From Gammaproteobacteria bacterium (GTDB taxonomy: Bacteria; Pseudomonadota; Gammaproteobacteria; Pseudomonadales; Pseudomonadaceae), in NCBI GenBank assembly GCA_903970465.1, contig CAJCIO010000107.1, forward strand, positions 18,707 through 82,706: a stretch of 64,000 nt of DNA, in the 5' to 3' direction. Below, piece by piece: positions 1 to 8,544 of the stretch. Within the stretch, counting starts at the first letter, position 1; each line of letters opens with the position of its first letter. The position numbers were made by a program, and so were the translations under genes. The notes under the pieces are model-generated. The model saw only the letters and a program-made list of their open reading frames with translations, had not been told where the DNA came from and ran no database searches.

Positions 1-480
1 GATGGTCAACTCGAATTCGGCGCCGTTGACCGCGTTGACGGTCAGGCTGGTGCCGTCGACGGTGATCGAGCCTTTGTGGGCGATGTACTTGGCCAGCTCT
101 TTGGGCGCACGGATGCGGAACTGGATGGCGCGGGCGTTTTCTTCACGGGCGACAACTTCGCCGACGCCATCGACATGGCCGCTGACCAGGTGACCGCCAA
201 GGCGGGTGGTTGGCGTCAGAGCCTTTTCAAGATTGACCGGGCTGCCGACCTTCAACTGATTGAACGCGGTGCAGTCCAGGGTCTCGCGGCTGACGTCGGC
301 CCAGAAGCCGTCACCTGGCAGTTCTACCGCCGTCAGGCAGACACCGCTGACGGCAATGCTGTCGCCAAGCTTGACGTCGGCCAGGTCGAGTTTGCCGGTC
401 GCTACGTAAACCCGCACATCGCCGCCCTTGGGGGTGAGCGCGCGGATGCTGCCAATCGATTCGATAATGCCGGTGAACAT
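1..480 (-). CDS. ribE: riboflavin synthase alpha subunit, partial (C-terminus beyond the window)
   Basis: Riboflavin synthase converts two 6,7-dimethyl-8-ribityllumazine molecules into riboflavin and a pyrimidinedione in the cytoplasm. The first 160 codons are visible, reading leftward with no stop. The protein begins with the family hallmark MFTGIIES. The first lumazine-binding barrel covers about residues 1-90, and the second starts near residue 95 with a G-H-L-V-S-G-H-V-D-G motif, which is diagnostic. An AGGAG-type ribosome site lies just before the start at 480. It is the third gene of an nrdR-ribD-ribE run and begins 44 bases after ribD. Some Pseudomonas annotations call it ribC. No FMN-riboswitch-like leader is apparent in the 44-base gap. 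Confidence 0.95.
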   Translation of the reverse strand, partial: MFTGIIESIGSIRALTPKGGDVRVYVATGKLDLADVKLGDSIAVSGVCLTAVELPGDGFWADVSRETLDCTAFNQLKVGSPVNLEKALTPTTRLGGHLVSGHVDGVGEVVAREENARAIQFRIRAPKELAKYIAHKGSITVDGTSLTVNAVNGAEFELTI

Positions 481-524
481 GGGATCTCCTCAGAGCCGGG
501 ACAGCGCAGGGCGCAGGCGGCGAA

Positions 525-1655
525 TTATACGCCTGCTGCGGGCGCAGGAATGGCAGTGATCCGCCAGTCATCGCCCACAGCGCGCATTTCGGTGATTTTA
601 AGCGCTGGCGCCTCACTCATGAGGGTCAGCGGCCATTCAAGCAGGGGGCGGGCCTGGGAACCGAGGAACTTGGCGGCGATGAATATCTGGTATTCGTCCA
701 CCAGGCCCTGGCGGGCAAAAGCGCCGGCCAGTCGGGCCCCTGCCTCCACAAGCACTTCATTGACGCCCCGGCTGGCCAGTTCTCTCAATAGCGCAGGCAG
801 GTCGACATGGCCATCCGCGCCGGGCAGTGCCAGCAATTCATGACCGGCTTCTGCGTAATGGGCTTGTCGGCTGGCATCGCAGGTCACCACCAGCGCGGGT
901 CCGACGGTGAAGAACGGCGCATCGAGGGGCACCCGCAGGCTGCCGTCGATCAACAGACGCAGCATCGAGCGAGCTTCGATCAATTCGGTGCTCGCGGCAT
1001 CCAGGCCAAGCTCGGCAGCACGCACGGTCATCCGCGCGCCGTCCATCAGCACGCTGTCGGCGCCCGTCACCACCACGCTGGACTGTGCACGCAAGCGCTG
1101 CACGGCACTGCGGGCAGGTGCGCCGGTAATCCATTGGCTTTCACCGCTGGCCATGGCGGTGCGCCCGTCCAGGCTCATGGCCAGCTTGACCCGTACAAAC
1201 GGCAAGCCGTGCTCCATGCGCTTGATGAAGCCGGGGTTGATAGCCCGCGCTTCGGCCTCGAGCACGCCCGAAACCACCGCGATGCCGGCCTGCTGCAGAC
1301 GCAACAGGCCGTTGCCGGCGACCTGGGGGTTAGGGTCTTGCATGGCCGCGACAACCCGGGCCACGCCGGCCTGTATCAGCGCATCGGCACAGGGCGGCGT
1401 TCGGCCATGGTGGCTGCACGGTTCAAGGGTCACATAGGCCGTCGCGCCCCGGGCCCGCTCACCGGCCTGGAGCAGCGCGTGCACCTCGGCATGGGGCTCG
1501 CCGGCGCGGACATGCCAGCCCTCGCCCACCACCTCGCCCTCGTGGACGATGACGCAGCCGACGCGGGGGTTGGGGTGGGTGGTGTACAGCCCGTTGCGCG
1601 CGAGTTCCAGCGCGCGGGCCATGTAATGCCGGTCGAGAATGGGCTGTTCGCTCAT
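525..1655 (-). CDS. ribD: bifunctional riboflavin biosynthesis deaminase/reductase RibD
   Basis: RibD deaminates 2,5-diamino-6-ribosylamino-pyrimidinone phosphate and then reduces the ribosyl group with NADPH, giving 5-amino-6-ribitylamino-uracil phosphate. The 376-residue length is normal. The N-terminal cytidine-deaminase-like domain has zinc ligands H55 (in H-A-E, with catalytic E57), C80 (in LEPCSHHG) and C89 (in PPC). The C-terminal DHFR-like reductase domain begins near residue 150 with [12 protein letters not shown]. The start codon overlaps the nrdR stop by 4 bases (ATGA), so translation is coupled to nrdR. Together with ribE downstream it forms a flavin-synthesis operon. Confidence 0.96.
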   Translation of the reverse strand: MSEQPILDRHYMARALELARNGLYTTHPNPRVGCVIVHEGEVVGEGWHVRAGEPHAEVHALLQAGERARGATAYVTLEPCSHHGRTPPCADALIQAGVARVVAAMQDPNPQVAGNGLLRLQQAGIAVVSGVLEAEARAINPGFIKRMEHGLPFVRVKLAMSLDGRTAMASGESQWITGAPARSAVQRLRAQSSVVVTGADSVLMDGARMTVRAAELGLDAASTELIEARSMLRLLIDGSLRVPLDAPFFTVGPALVVTCDASRQAHYAEAGHELLALPGADGHVDLPALLRELASRGVNEVLVEAGARLAGAFARQGLVDEYQIFIAAKFLGSQARPLLEWPLTLMSEAPALKITEMRAVGDDWRITAIPAPAAGV

Positions 1656-2116
1656 TTTTCCGAAGGCTCGCGAGCCAGGCGATCGATCTCTTCGCGGAAC
1701 TCGTCGAGGTCCTGGAAGCGGCGATACACCGAGGCAAAACGGATATAGGCGACTTCATCGAGCTTTTGCAGCTCTTTCATCACCAGCTCGCCAACGATCA
1801 ACGATTTGACCTCGCGCTCGCCGGTGGCCCGCAGCCGGTGCTTGATGTGCACCAGTGCAGCCTCCACCCGCTCGACGCTGACCGGACGTTTTTCCAGCGC
1901 ACGTAGCATACCGGCACGGAGTTTTTCTTCGTCGAAAGGCTGGCGGCTGCCGTCTTGCTTGATCAGCCGGGGCAGCACCAGCTCGGCGGTTTCAAAGGTG
2001 GTGAACCGCTCACCGCAGGCCAGGCATTCGCGTCGACGGCGCACTTGCTCGCCCTCGGCGACCAATCGCGAGTCGATGACCTTGGTGTCGTTGGCACCGC
2101 AGAAGGGACAGTGCAT
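1652..2116 (-). CDS. nrdR: transcriptional repressor NrdR
   Basis: NrdR represses ribonucleotide reductase genes, sensing ATP/dATP through an ATP-cone. The 154-residue protein has the N-terminal zinc ribbon with C3, C6, C31 and C34 (MHCPFC ... [10 protein letters not shown]). An ATP-cone domain follows from about residue 49 to 139. The ATG at 2116 is chosen because it places the first CPxC at residues 3-6 as in all NrdR proteins; an open frame continues upstream but has no zinc-ribbon homology. It is the first gene of nrdR-ribD-ribE and overlaps ribD by 4 bases. Confidence 0.96.
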   Translation of the reverse strand: MHCPFCGANDTKVIDSRLVAEGEQVRRRRECLACGERFTTFETAELVLPRLIKQDGSRQPFDEEKLRAGMLRALEKRPVSVERVEAALVHIKHRLRATGEREVKSLIVGELVMKELQKLDEVAYIRFASVYRRFQDLDEFREEIDRLAREPSEK

Positions 2117-2224
2117 GGTGGCAGGCAACAAAAAATGGGGAAGGCCATGGTAGCGCATCCCTGCGGCAAGACAAGTCAAAGGCTTTGCGGTATACAGACG
2201 ATCTCGGTTTTTCTGGATCTGCCC

Positions 2225-2692
2225 ATGTCGTCTCGTCCGCTGTTGTTTGTCTTCCTGGCCACCCTGCTTGCCGCCTGCAGCAGTGAAGCCCCCAAACCGG
2301 CCAGCCCTGTCGCTCCGGCCACCACGGCTGTCAGCAGCAAGACCATCACCGCGCCGCCAGTGCCGCTTGGCCCGCTGCCGGTGTATCAGCGTGAGCTGAC
2401 CGGCCTGTTGCTGGGCGTGCCGAACGGCGCGGAGGTCGAGCTGGCCGTGCTGGTGATCGATGCTCAGGATCGCCCGCAAAAACTGTTGACCAGCGCCAAG
2501 ATCACGGGTGATGGCAAGAATCTGCCTCTGCAACTGCGCTTCAACCCGGATGCCTTCCCGCAGGGCGCTCGGGTCGAGTTGCGCGGTCGGGTAAGCCAGT
2601 CCGGGCAATTGTTGCTGCATCTGTCGCCGGTACGCATCGAACAGCCGACCACGCAGTCCCTCGGCCAGTTGCAGTTCGTTCCCGCGCCTTGA
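2225..2692 (+). CDS. YbaY/YscW-type lipoprotein
   Basis: A 155-residue predicted lipoprotein. It has a short hydrophobic signal sequence and a lipobox L-A-A-C with the lipidated cysteine at residue 18, followed by a Pro/Ala/Ser/Thr-rich linker to about residue 50. The C-terminal domain ([14 protein letters not shown] onward) resembles the YbaY/YscW beta-sandwich lipoprotein family, in which YscW/ExsB-like members assist secretin assembly. No secretion genes lie nearby, so the general YbaY-type envelope role is more likely, and the exact function is unknown. Residue 19 is Ser rather than Asp, which by the usual rule predicts outer-membrane sorting. It is transcribed divergently from nrdR. Confidence 0.8.
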   Translation: MSSRPLLFVFLATLLAACSSEAPKPASPVAPATTAVSSKTITAPPVPLGPLPVYQRELTGLLLGVPNGAEVELAVLVIDAQDRPQKLLTSAKITGDGKNLPLQLRFNPDAFPQGARVELRGRVSQSGQLLLHLSPVRIEQPTTQSLGQLQFVPAP

Positions 2693-2786
2693 TCGCCTCT
2701 GGGGTTTCACCAAGGCGGCCATGACTTTCAGCCGGTCGACGCAGGCTTTATAGTGGCCGTCATTACCGATTTTTTCGAGATTCGCG

Positions 2787-3659
2787 ATGAGCCAGGCTAC
2801 TCCGTACATCTTCGACGTCACCACGGCCAACTTCGACCAGCTGGTAATCGAGAACTCTTTTCACAAGCCGGTGCTAGTGGATTTCTGGGCTGAATGGTGC
2901 GCGCCGTGCAAGGTGCTGATGCCCATGCTGCAGCAGATCACCGAGGGTTATCAGGGCGAGCTGCTGCTGGCCAAGGTCGACTGCGAGGCGGAGCAGGACA
3001 TCGTCGCCCGCTTCGGCATTCGCAGCCTGCCCACCGTGGTGCTGTTCAAGGACGGCCAGCCGGTGGATGGCTTTGCCGGCGCCCAACCCGAGTCCGCTGT
3101 GCGCACCCTGCTCGAACCCCATGTGCAGATGCCGCCGCCCGCCGCTGCCGACCCGCTGGAACAGGCCGAAGCGGCCTTCGCTGAAAGCCATTTCGCCGAG
3201 GCCGAGGCCATCCTGCAAAGCATTTTGGCCGAGGACAACAGCAACGCCAAGGCGCTGATTCTTTACGCCCGATGCCTGGCCGAGCGTGGCGAGCTGAGTG
3301 AGGCTCGCACGGTGCTGGACGCGGTCAAGACCGATGAGCACAAGGCCGCGCTGGCCGGTGCCAAGGCGCAGCTGACCTTCCTCAGCCAGGTCGCCGACCT
3401 GCCCGATGCCGCGGATTTGAAAGCACGCCTGGCAAAGGACCCTGGCGATGACGAGGCGGTGTATCAACTGGCGATCCAGCAACTGGCACGCCAGCAATAC
3501 GAAGCGGCACTCGAAGCACTGCTGAAACTGTTCGTGCGCAACCGCAGCTACAGCGAGGGCCTGCCGCACAAGACGCTGCTGCAGGTGTTCGAACTGCTGG
3601 GCAATGATCACCCGTTGGTGACCGTATACCGGCGCAAGTTGTTTGCGGCGTTGTACTAG
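2787..3659 (+). CDS. cnoX: thioredoxin-domain co-chaperone CnoX/YbbN
   Basis: A 290-residue protein with an N-terminal thioredoxin fold (about 1-112) and C-terminal tetratricopeptide-like helices (about 125-290). CnoX holds unfolding proteins under oxidative (chlorine) stress and passes them to GroEL or DnaK. The active site is W-C-A-P-C with C38 and C41. E. coli YbbN lacks the full CxxC pair, so this protein should have thiol-disulfide activity, as reported for some other CnoX proteins. No signal peptide is present, so it is cytoplasmic. The first ATG at 2787 fits the family N-terminus. It stands alone and is followed by a REP hairpin. Confidence 0.9.
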   Translation: MSQATPYIFDVTTANFDQLVIENSFHKPVLVDFWAEWCAPCKVLMPMLQQITEGYQGELLLAKVDCEAEQDIVARFGIRSLPTVVLFKDGQPVDGFAGAQPESAVRTLLEPHVQMPPPAAADPLEQAEAAFAESHFAEAEAILQSILAEDNSNAKALILYARCLAERGELSEARTVLDAVKTDEHKAALAGAKAQLTFLSQVADLPDAADLKARLAKDPGDDEAVYQLAIQQLARQQYEAALEALLKLFVRNRSYSEGLPHKTLLQVFELLGNDHPLVTVYRRKLFAALY

Positions 3660-3685
3660 AGGTTGATTGCGTGGGGCCTGTACCG

Positions 3686-3760
3686 GTCCTTTTGCAGGCA
3701 AGCCTTGCTGCCACGGGTGTATGACTGTGGGAGCAAGGCTCGCCCGCGAAGCGGCGGGCA
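3686..3760. repeat. REP/REPIN-type inverted repeat
   Basis: The intergenic palindromic unit has two arms: one around 3694-3713 reads GCAGGCAAGCCTTGCTGCCA, and the opposing arm at 3725-3752 contains GTGGGAGCAAGGCTCGCCCG. The second arm matches the right-end unit near 63814-63841 and the one near 28159-28181, as expected for Pseudomonas REP sequences mobilised in trans by a RAYT transposase, which is not in this window. Confidence 0.8.
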
Positions 3761-3782
3761 CTGACACCGCGTAACCCGAATA

Positions 3783-4136
3783 TCAGCCCGCCCAGCAATA
3801 CAAGGGTGCATCCGCGCCGCTCTGCACCTGAACCAACGAACTGTGGCGCAGGCGCACCAGCAGGCGCTTGGCCCCGGCCGTACTGCCAGCCAAGCCCTCG
3901 AGCTGCTCCAGCAAGGCTGGCCCGCTGACCTGCCCACTCGACTCCACCAACGCCAAGGCATTGCGCCACAGGGCATCGTCCTGAGTTTTCGGCTTGCTGG
4001 CGCCGGTCACCGCCACGGCAGGTATTTCAGCCGCCGAGCCCTTTAGCTGGTTGCCCAGCAACGTCCAGTCTTCAGGGTCCATCTCGATGGTCAGGTCAAC
4101 CGGCAGATCGCCCACGGTGCCGCGAATTCTCAACAT
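3783..4136 (-). CDS. conserved hypothetical protein
   Basis: A 117-residue protein that I do not recognise as a characterised family. The ATG at 4136 is chosen because an AAGGAG ribosome site (CGAAGGAGCA) lies 5-10 bases upstream; the longer reading to 4184 lacks one. The N-terminal third (MLRIRGTVGDLPVDLTIEMDP) looks like a beta-rich segment. The middle is Ala/Ser-rich, and the C-terminal third is basic with a likely helix-strand pattern. There is no signal peptide or membrane segment. It sits between two REP units, opposite in strand to both neighbours. By position it corresponds to the small gene before the zinc operon in P. aeruginosa. Confidence 0.7.
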   Translation of the reverse strand: MLRIRGTVGDLPVDLTIEMDPEDWTLLGNQLKGSAAEIPAVAVTGASKPKTQDDALWRNALALVESSGQVSGPALLEQLEGLAGSTAGAKRLLVRLRHSSLVQVQSGADAPLYCWAG

Positions 4137-4208
4137 GCTGTGCTCCTTCGATAGGCCGGTTTTGTAACAGCTGAAAGTGGGCACATCAACCCGAACTTCA
4201 CACTGACA

Positions 4209-4296
4209 CTGTAGCGAGGGAGCGTGCCCCTAATGAGTCGTGCCCAAACCATCTCGATGACCGGACCCTTTTCGAGGGCAAACCCCCTCGCTACAG
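4209..4296. repeat. REPIN of the GTAGCGAGGG class
   Basis: Two inverted arms, CTGTAGCGAGGGAGCGTGCC at 4209-4228 and its near reverse complement GGCAAACCCCCTCGCTACAG at 4277-4296, flank a roughly 48-base centre. This is a different REP family from the GTGGGAGCAAGG units elsewhere in the window. It lies between the divergent promoters of the hypothetical gene and the zinc operon. Confidence 0.8.
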
Positions 4297-4322
4297 ATCG
4301 GGATCGAGATTGCGGGCGGAAC

Positions 4323-4345
4323 CATATCGTTATAACATCACAACA
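4323..4345 (+). promoter_or_regulatory. candidate Zur-binding site upstream of the zinc operon
   Basis: The sequence CATATCGTTATAACATCACA contains GTTATAAC and the half-site TATAACAT, resembling the right half of the gammaproteobacterial Zur box (GTTATA-N-TATAAC). The left half is poor. It lies about 30 bases before the ATG of the histidine-rich protein gene. The orthologous P. aeruginosa operon (PA4063-PA4066) is zinc/Zur-regulated, which supports the assignment; the match itself is only partial. Confidence 0.4.
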
Positions 4346-4370
4346 ATTTTGCACCCTTGCTGGAGATACC

Positions 4371-4973
4371 ATGCGCCGTCTGCTGCTCGCCCTGCCCTTC
4401 GCCTTGCTGCCGCTTGCCATCGCCCACGCTGCCGAAACCTCCCACGAGGTCGAGCATGCCAGCCTCGGCGCCCATGAACACGGCACCGCACGCCTCAATG
4501 CGGCGCTGGACGACGAAACACTCGAGCTGGAACTCGACAGCCCGGCCATGAATCTGGTGGGCTTCGAACACCCCGCCACCAGCGATGCGGACAAAGCCGC
4601 GGTGACTAACGTCCGCCAACTGCTGGCACAACCGCTGACCCTGTTTGCCGTGCCCGCCGGCGCCAAATGCATCGTCGCCAAGCAGGCCCTCAACAGCCCG
4701 CTGTTCGGCGACAAGCCCGATGCCGACGAGCATGACCACGATGAAGACGGCGACGAGCAGCATGTCGACGGCGCCGAACACCACCACGACCACAGCGAAA
4801 TCCACGCCCATTATCAGTTTCAATGCGACAACGCTGCCGTCCTCAAGACCCTCGACCTGACGCGTCTGTTCAAGACCTTCCCAGCCACTCACAAGGTCCA
4901 GGTCCAGCTGATTGCACCCACAGGCCAGCAAGGCGTGGACGCCACCCCCGACAACAGCGTGCTGACCTACTGA
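4371..4973 (+). CDS. ZrgA-like histidine-rich periplasmic protein (DUF2796)
   Basis: A 200-residue protein with a cleavable signal peptide (about 1-20, ending I-A-H-A-A). The family binds zinc in the periplasm and is linked to zinc uptake. An Asp/Glu/His-rich metal-binding loop lies at about 117-146 with clusters such as D-E-H-D-H-D and H-H-H-D-H, and a further H-E-H motif is near residues 35-37. The ATG at 4371 is chosen because it begins the signal peptide and follows a TGGAGAT ribosome site; an in-frame upstream extension has no signal sequence. The stop is 2 bases before the next ATG. The operon matches P. aeruginosa PA4063-PA4066. Confidence 0.9.
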   Translation: MRRLLLALPFALLPLAIAHAAETSHEVEHASLGAHEHGTARLNAALDDETLELELDSPAMNLVGFEHPATSDADKAAVTNVRQLLAQPLTLFAVPAGAKCIVAKQALNSPLFGDKPDADEHDHDEDGDEQHVDGAEHHHDHSEIHAHYQFQCDNAAVLKTLDLTRLFKTFPATHKVQVQLIAPTGQQGVDATPDNSVLTY

Positions 4974-4975
4974 CC

Positions 4976-5686
4976 ATGCCCGAAGCCCTGATCGAACTGG
5001 CCGACGTGCGTTTCGCCTGGCCCGGCCAACCGCCGCTGCTGGACATCCCGGCATTCACCCTGCACAAAGGCGAAAGTCTGTTTCTCAAGGGCCCAAGCGG
5101 CAGTGGCAAGACCACCCTGCTAGGCCTGCTGGGCGGCGTACAAACCCCCGACCGTGGCAGCGTCCGCTTGCTGAACCAAGAGATCACCACGCTCAAGCAG
5201 GGCCAGCGCGACCGCTTTCGGGTCGATCACACCGGTTACATCTTCCAGCAGTTCAATCTGCTGCCGTTCCTCTCGGTGCGCGAGAACGTCGAACTGCCCT
5301 GCCGTTTCTCCACGGCGCGGGCTCAACGCGCCAGCGAGCGTCACGGCAGCGTCGAACAAGCGGCAATGGCCTTGCTGGCCCAACTCGGCCTCACCGACAG
5401 CACCTTGATTGCCCGGCGTGCCGACACCCTGTCGATCGGCCAGCAGCAACGGGTCGCTGCCGCGCGCGCCCTGATCGGCCAACCGGCACTGGTGATCGCC
5501 GACGAGCCGACTTCAGCGCTCGACACCGATGCACGCCAGGCCTTCATCGAATTGCTGTTCGCCGAATGCCGCGCCGCCGGGGCCAGCCTGCTGTTCGTCA
5601 GCCACGATCAGAGCCTGGCGCCGCTGTTCGATCGCAGCCTGTCGCTGGCCGATCTCAACCGCGCCGCGCGCACCGGAGGCTTGTGA
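4976..5686 (+). CDS. ABC transporter ATP-binding protein (MacB/LolD type)
   Basis: A 236-residue ATPase with Walker A GPSGSGKT at 39-46, the Q-loop FQQFNLLPF, an ABC signature LSIGQQQR (one residue from the canonical LSGGQ, with Ile for Gly), Walker B V-I-A-D-E-P-T and the H-loop V-S-H-D. Short Q-Q-R-V-A-A-A-R-A type ATPases of this group work with FtsX/MacB-fold permeases, which use mechanical coupling instead of a channel. It starts 2 bases after the ZrgA-like gene and its TGA overlaps the permease ATG (TGATG). The likely task is zinc-related envelope work with its neighbours, but the substrate is unproven. Confidence 0.9.
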   Translation: MPEALIELADVRFAWPGQPPLLDIPAFTLHKGESLFLKGPSGSGKTTLLGLLGGVQTPDRGSVRLLNQEITTLKQGQRDRFRVDHTGYIFQQFNLLPFLSVRENVELPCRFSTARAQRASERHGSVEQAAMALLAQLGLTDSTLIARRADTLSIGQQQRVAAARALIGQPALVIADEPTSALDTDARQAFIELLFAECRAAGASLLFVSHDQSLAPLFDRSLSLADLNRAARTGGL

Positions 5687-6951
5687 TGTATCTGCTGCGT
5701 CTAGCCCTGGCCAGCCTGGCCAACCGTCGTTTTACCGCCTTCCTGACCGCCTTCGCGATCGCACTGTCGGTGTGCCTGCTGCTGGCGGTCGAGCGCGTGC
5801 GCACCGAGGCCCGCGCCAGCTTTGCCGCCACCATCAGCGGCACCGACCTGATCGTCGGCGCCCGTTCGGGGTCGGTCAATCTGCTGCTGTATTCGGTGTT
5901 CCGCATCGGTAACGCCACCAACAACATCCGCTGGGACAGCTTCCAGCATTACGCCAGCGACCCCAAGGTCAAGTGGGCGATCCCCATCTCCCTCGGCGAC
6001 TCGCATCGCGGCTATCGGGTGATGGGTACCGACGCCAGCTACTTCGAGCATTACCAGTATGGGCATCGACAGAGCCTGGCGCTGGCCGAAGGCCGGGCCT
6101 TCAAGGTCGACCCGTTCGAGGTGGTGCTCGGCGCCGAAGTGGCCGAAGCGCTGCACTACCAGCTCGGCGACAAGCTGGTGCTGGCCCATGGTGTAGCGGC
6201 CATCAGCCTGGTCAAGCACGACGACAAGCCCTTCACCGTGGTCGGCATTCTCGAACGCACCGGCACCCCGGTAGACCGCACGCTGCATATCAGCCTGGGC
6301 GGCATGGAGGCTATCCACATCGACTGGCACAACGGCGTACCGGCCCATGGCGCCGAGCGCATCAGTGCCGATCAGGCGCGCAACATGGACCTCACGCCCA
6401 CCGCCATCACTGCGGTGCTGCTCGGCCTCAACAGCAAGGTGCAGACCTTCGCCCTGCAGCGCGACATCAATGATTTCCGTGGTGAGCCGCTGATGGCGAT
6501 CCTGCCGGGCGTGGCCTTGCAGGAGCTTTGGAGCCTGATGGGCACGGCCGAAAAAGCCCTGTTCGTGGTTTCGCTGTTCGTGGTGCTGACCGGCCTGATC
6601 GGCATGCTCACCGCGATCCTCACCAGCCTCAACGAGCGCCGCCGGGAGATGGCCATCCTCCGGTCGGTGGGCGCCAGGCCGCTGCATATCGCCGGGCTGT
6701 TGATTCTCGAAGCGCTGGGCCTGGCGCTCGCCGGCATCGTCACCGGGGTGGCGCTGCTGTATGCCTGTATCGCCGGGGCGCAGGGCTATGTGCAAGCCAA
6801 CTATGGGCTGTACTTGCCATTGTCGGCGCCCAGCGAGTATGAATGGAGCCTGCTCGCCATCATCCTCGGTGCGGCCCTTTTGATGGGCACCGTGCCAGCC
6901 TGGCGGGCCTACCGTCAGTCGTTGGCCGACGGCCTGTCCATCCATTTATGA
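5686..6951 (+). CDS. ABC transporter permease, FtsX/MacB family
   Basis: A 421-residue inner-membrane protein with the MacB layout. One N-terminal membrane segment (about 17-37) is followed by a large periplasmic domain (about 45-290), then three C-terminal segments near 305-330, 350-380 and 390-412. The cytoplasmic loop contains N-E-R-R-R-E-M-A-I-L-R-S-V-G-A, the coupling motif typical of FtsX-domain permeases. The start codon overlaps the ATPase stop (TGATG), so the pair is translationally coupled. The family includes lipoprotein extractors and efflux machines rather than classic importers, so a role in zinc handling rests on operon context only. Confidence 0.9.
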   Translation: MYLLRLALASLANRRFTAFLTAFAIALSVCLLLAVERVRTEARASFAATISGTDLIVGARSGSVNLLLYSVFRIGNATNNIRWDSFQHYASDPKVKWAIPISLGDSHRGYRVMGTDASYFEHYQYGHRQSLALAEGRAFKVDPFEVVLGAEVAEALHYQLGDKLVLAHGVAAISLVKHDDKPFTVVGILERTGTPVDRTLHISLGGMEAIHIDWHNGVPAHGAERISADQARNMDLTPTAITAVLLGLNSKVQTFALQRDINDFRGEPLMAILPGVALQELWSLMGTAEKALFVVSLFVVLTGLIGMLTAILTSLNERRREMAILRSVGARPLHIAGLLILEALGLALAGIVTGVALLYACIAGAQGYVQANYGLYLPLSAPSEYEWSLLAIILGAALLMGTVPAWRAYRQSLADGLSIHL

Positions 6952-6960
6952 GTGTCATCG

Positions 6961-7479
6961 ATGCGTGTTGAACGCCTGTTGTTGTGCTTGATCCTGGCGT
7001 GCGCGGCGCCTGCCTGGGCGGCGCCGATCCATGAGTTGACCTGGGACGCGCTGATTCCGCCCGACGCGCCCCACCTCAAGCCGCAGATGACGCCGCTGCA
7101 CGACCTGACCAAGCTGGGCAGCGCCATCGAGTCGGCGCCTGCCGCCCAGCAACAGGCACCCCACGCGCCGGTGGTGCAGGCATTGGACGGTCAGCAGGTG
7201 AAGATCCCGGGCTATATCGTGCCGCTGGAGGTCAACGAGGAAGGCCGCACCACCGACTTTTTGCTGGTGCCCTACTATGGCGCCTGCATCCACGTGCCCC
7301 CGCCGCCGTCCAATCAGATCGTGCATGTGACCAGCGAGCTGGGGGTCAAGGTCGAGGAGCTGTATCAGCCCTATTGGATCGAGGGTCCGATGCAGGTCAA
7401 GGCCAGCAGCAGCGACCTGGCCGAAGCCGGTTATCAGCTCGAGGCGGATAAAATCTACGTCTACGAATTGCCCGACTGA
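6961..7479 (+). CDS. DUF3299 family exported protein
   Basis: A 172-residue protein with a signal peptide (MRVERLLLCLILAC... cleaved after A-W-A). The body matches the DUF3299 pattern: a K-I-P-G-Y-I-V-P-L-E motif, then D-F-L-L-V-P-Y-Y-G-A-C-I-H-V-P-P-P-P. The conserved Cys-Ile-His could bind metal, which would fit this zinc operon, but no biochemical role is established. A GTG at 6952, immediately after the permease stop, is an alternative start that would add three residues. It is the last gene of the four-gene set. Confidence 0.85.
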   Translation: MRVERLLLCLILACAAPAWAAPIHELTWDALIPPDAPHLKPQMTPLHDLTKLGSAIESAPAAQQQAPHAPVVQALDGQQVKIPGYIVPLEVNEEGRTTDFLLVPYYGACIHVPPPPSNQIVHVTSELGVKVEELYQPYWIEGPMQVKASSSDLAEAGYQLEADKIYVYELPD

Positions 7480-7485
7480 TTAATC

Positions 7486-7506
7486 GACCTGGCATTGAGC
7501 CAGGTC
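7486..7506 (+). terminator. stem-loop after the zinc operon
   Basis: An 8-bp perfect stem GACCTGGC/GCCAGGTC with a 5-base loop lies 6 bases after the DUF3299 stop. No U-tract follows, so it may protect the 3' end rather than terminate by itself. Confidence 0.45.
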
Positions 7507-7572
7507 AACGGATCGTCGGTTAGCACTCCCTACCATTGGCGCCATCCTTTATGAACTGCCAATGGAGCCCCC

Positions 7573-8250
7573 ATGAACAAGTCCCTGCTCAGCGCCTCGA
7601 TCCTTGCGCTGGCGCTCGCAACACCCCTCGCCCAGGCTCACCAGGCCGGTGACATCATCGTCCGTGCCGGCGCTGCCACCACCGCACCCAATGAGGACAG
7701 CGGCAACCTCAAGGTCGACGGCGCGCGCGTCTCGGGCACCAAGGCGACCCTGGACAGCGACACGCAATTGGGCTTGGCCTTTGCGTACATGCTCGATGAT
7801 CACTGGGGCGTCGAGTTGCTGCTGGCGACGCCGTTCCAACACAGCGTCGGGGTCAAGGGTGCGGGGCTGGGGGGCAAGCTGGCGGACATCAAGCAACTGC
7901 CCCCGACCCTGTCGCTGCAGTACTACCCGCTGGACAAGGACTCGCGCTTCCAGCCGTACGCCGGGGTGGGGATCAACTACACCAAGTTCTACGACGAAGA
8001 CCTCACCAGCGAGCGCAAGGCCCAAGGCTTCAGCAACCTGCGTATGCAGGACTCGTTGGGCTTCGCGGGGCAGATCGGCGCCGACTACATGCTGACCGAC
8101 AACATCATGTTCAACGCTGCGGTGTGGTACGTGGACATCAACACCAAGGCCACCGTGGATGGTCCCTCGGCGCTCGGCGCGCGGGAGACCAAGGTGAGTG
8201 TGGATGTCGACCCATGGGTATATATGGTGGGGGTTGGGTACAAGTTCTGA
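7573..8250 (+). CDS. oprG: OmpW/OprG family outer-membrane protein
   Basis: A 225-residue protein with a signal peptide (1-22, cut after A-Q-A) and an eight-stranded beta-barrel typical of OmpW. It starts with H-Q-A-G-D-I-I-V-R-A-G and has L-P-P-T-L-S-L-Q-Y-Y in the middle. It ends in the outer-membrane signature Y-K-F with a terminal aromatic residue. OprG forms a narrow hydrophobic pathway for small molecules and, in P. aeruginosa, is linked to iron availability and anaerobiosis. A GGAGCCCCC ribosome region precedes the ATG. Its position next to the zinc operon matches PA4067 in P. aeruginosa. Confidence 0.9.
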   Translation: MNKSLLSASILALALATPLAQAHQAGDIIVRAGAATTAPNEDSGNLKVDGARVSGTKATLDSDTQLGLAFAYMLDDHWGVELLLATPFQHSVGVKGAGLGGKLADIKQLPPTLSLQYYPLDKDSRFQPYAGVGINYTKFYDEDLTSERKAQGFSNLRMQDSLGFAGQIGADYMLTDNIMFNAAVWYVDINTKATVDGPSALGARETKVSVDVDPWVYMVGVGYKF

Positions 8251-8282
8251 ACAACACTCTAGAAAACTAGATAAGACCATCC

Positions 8283-8310
8283 AAGGCCCTTCTTTTATTG
8301 GGCCTTGTTC
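8283..8310 (+). terminator. rho-independent terminator of the OmpW gene
   Basis: Stem AAGGCCC (8283-8289) and GGGCCTT (8300-8306) with a T-rich loop, followed by GTTC. It lies 33 bases after the porin stop codon. The rest of the gap to 8544 is AT-rich and holds no recognisable gene. Confidence 0.65.
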
Positions 8311-8544
8311 ATTCAAGGCGACGGTCAGCCGCGTACCATTTTCCCCTCGCCACTCAGGCGTGTACAAATATTTAGTGAATGGCCAAAAGTTTTTTCAGCC
8401 GCTGCCGATGCCTAGTAGATGTAGAGATTTTATAAGGCTGGCGAGGGATTCAGGTGAAGTCATTGTGACGCACTGCTCCCTCATCAAGCGGTACCCCCCA
8501 TCCAGGACGGAGCTAAACACTAATAATATTTTGCGGATGTCCCT

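Noticed and set aside
481..524. FMN riboswitch before ribE
   Set aside because: The 44-base gap is too short and lacks the conserved riboswitch helices.
8384..8411. A possible FliA (sigma-28) promoter before the chemoreceptor: CAAA, 16 bases, GCCGATGC
   Set aside because: Only the -10-like part resembles the consensus; the -35 is poor, so it is not listed as a feature.
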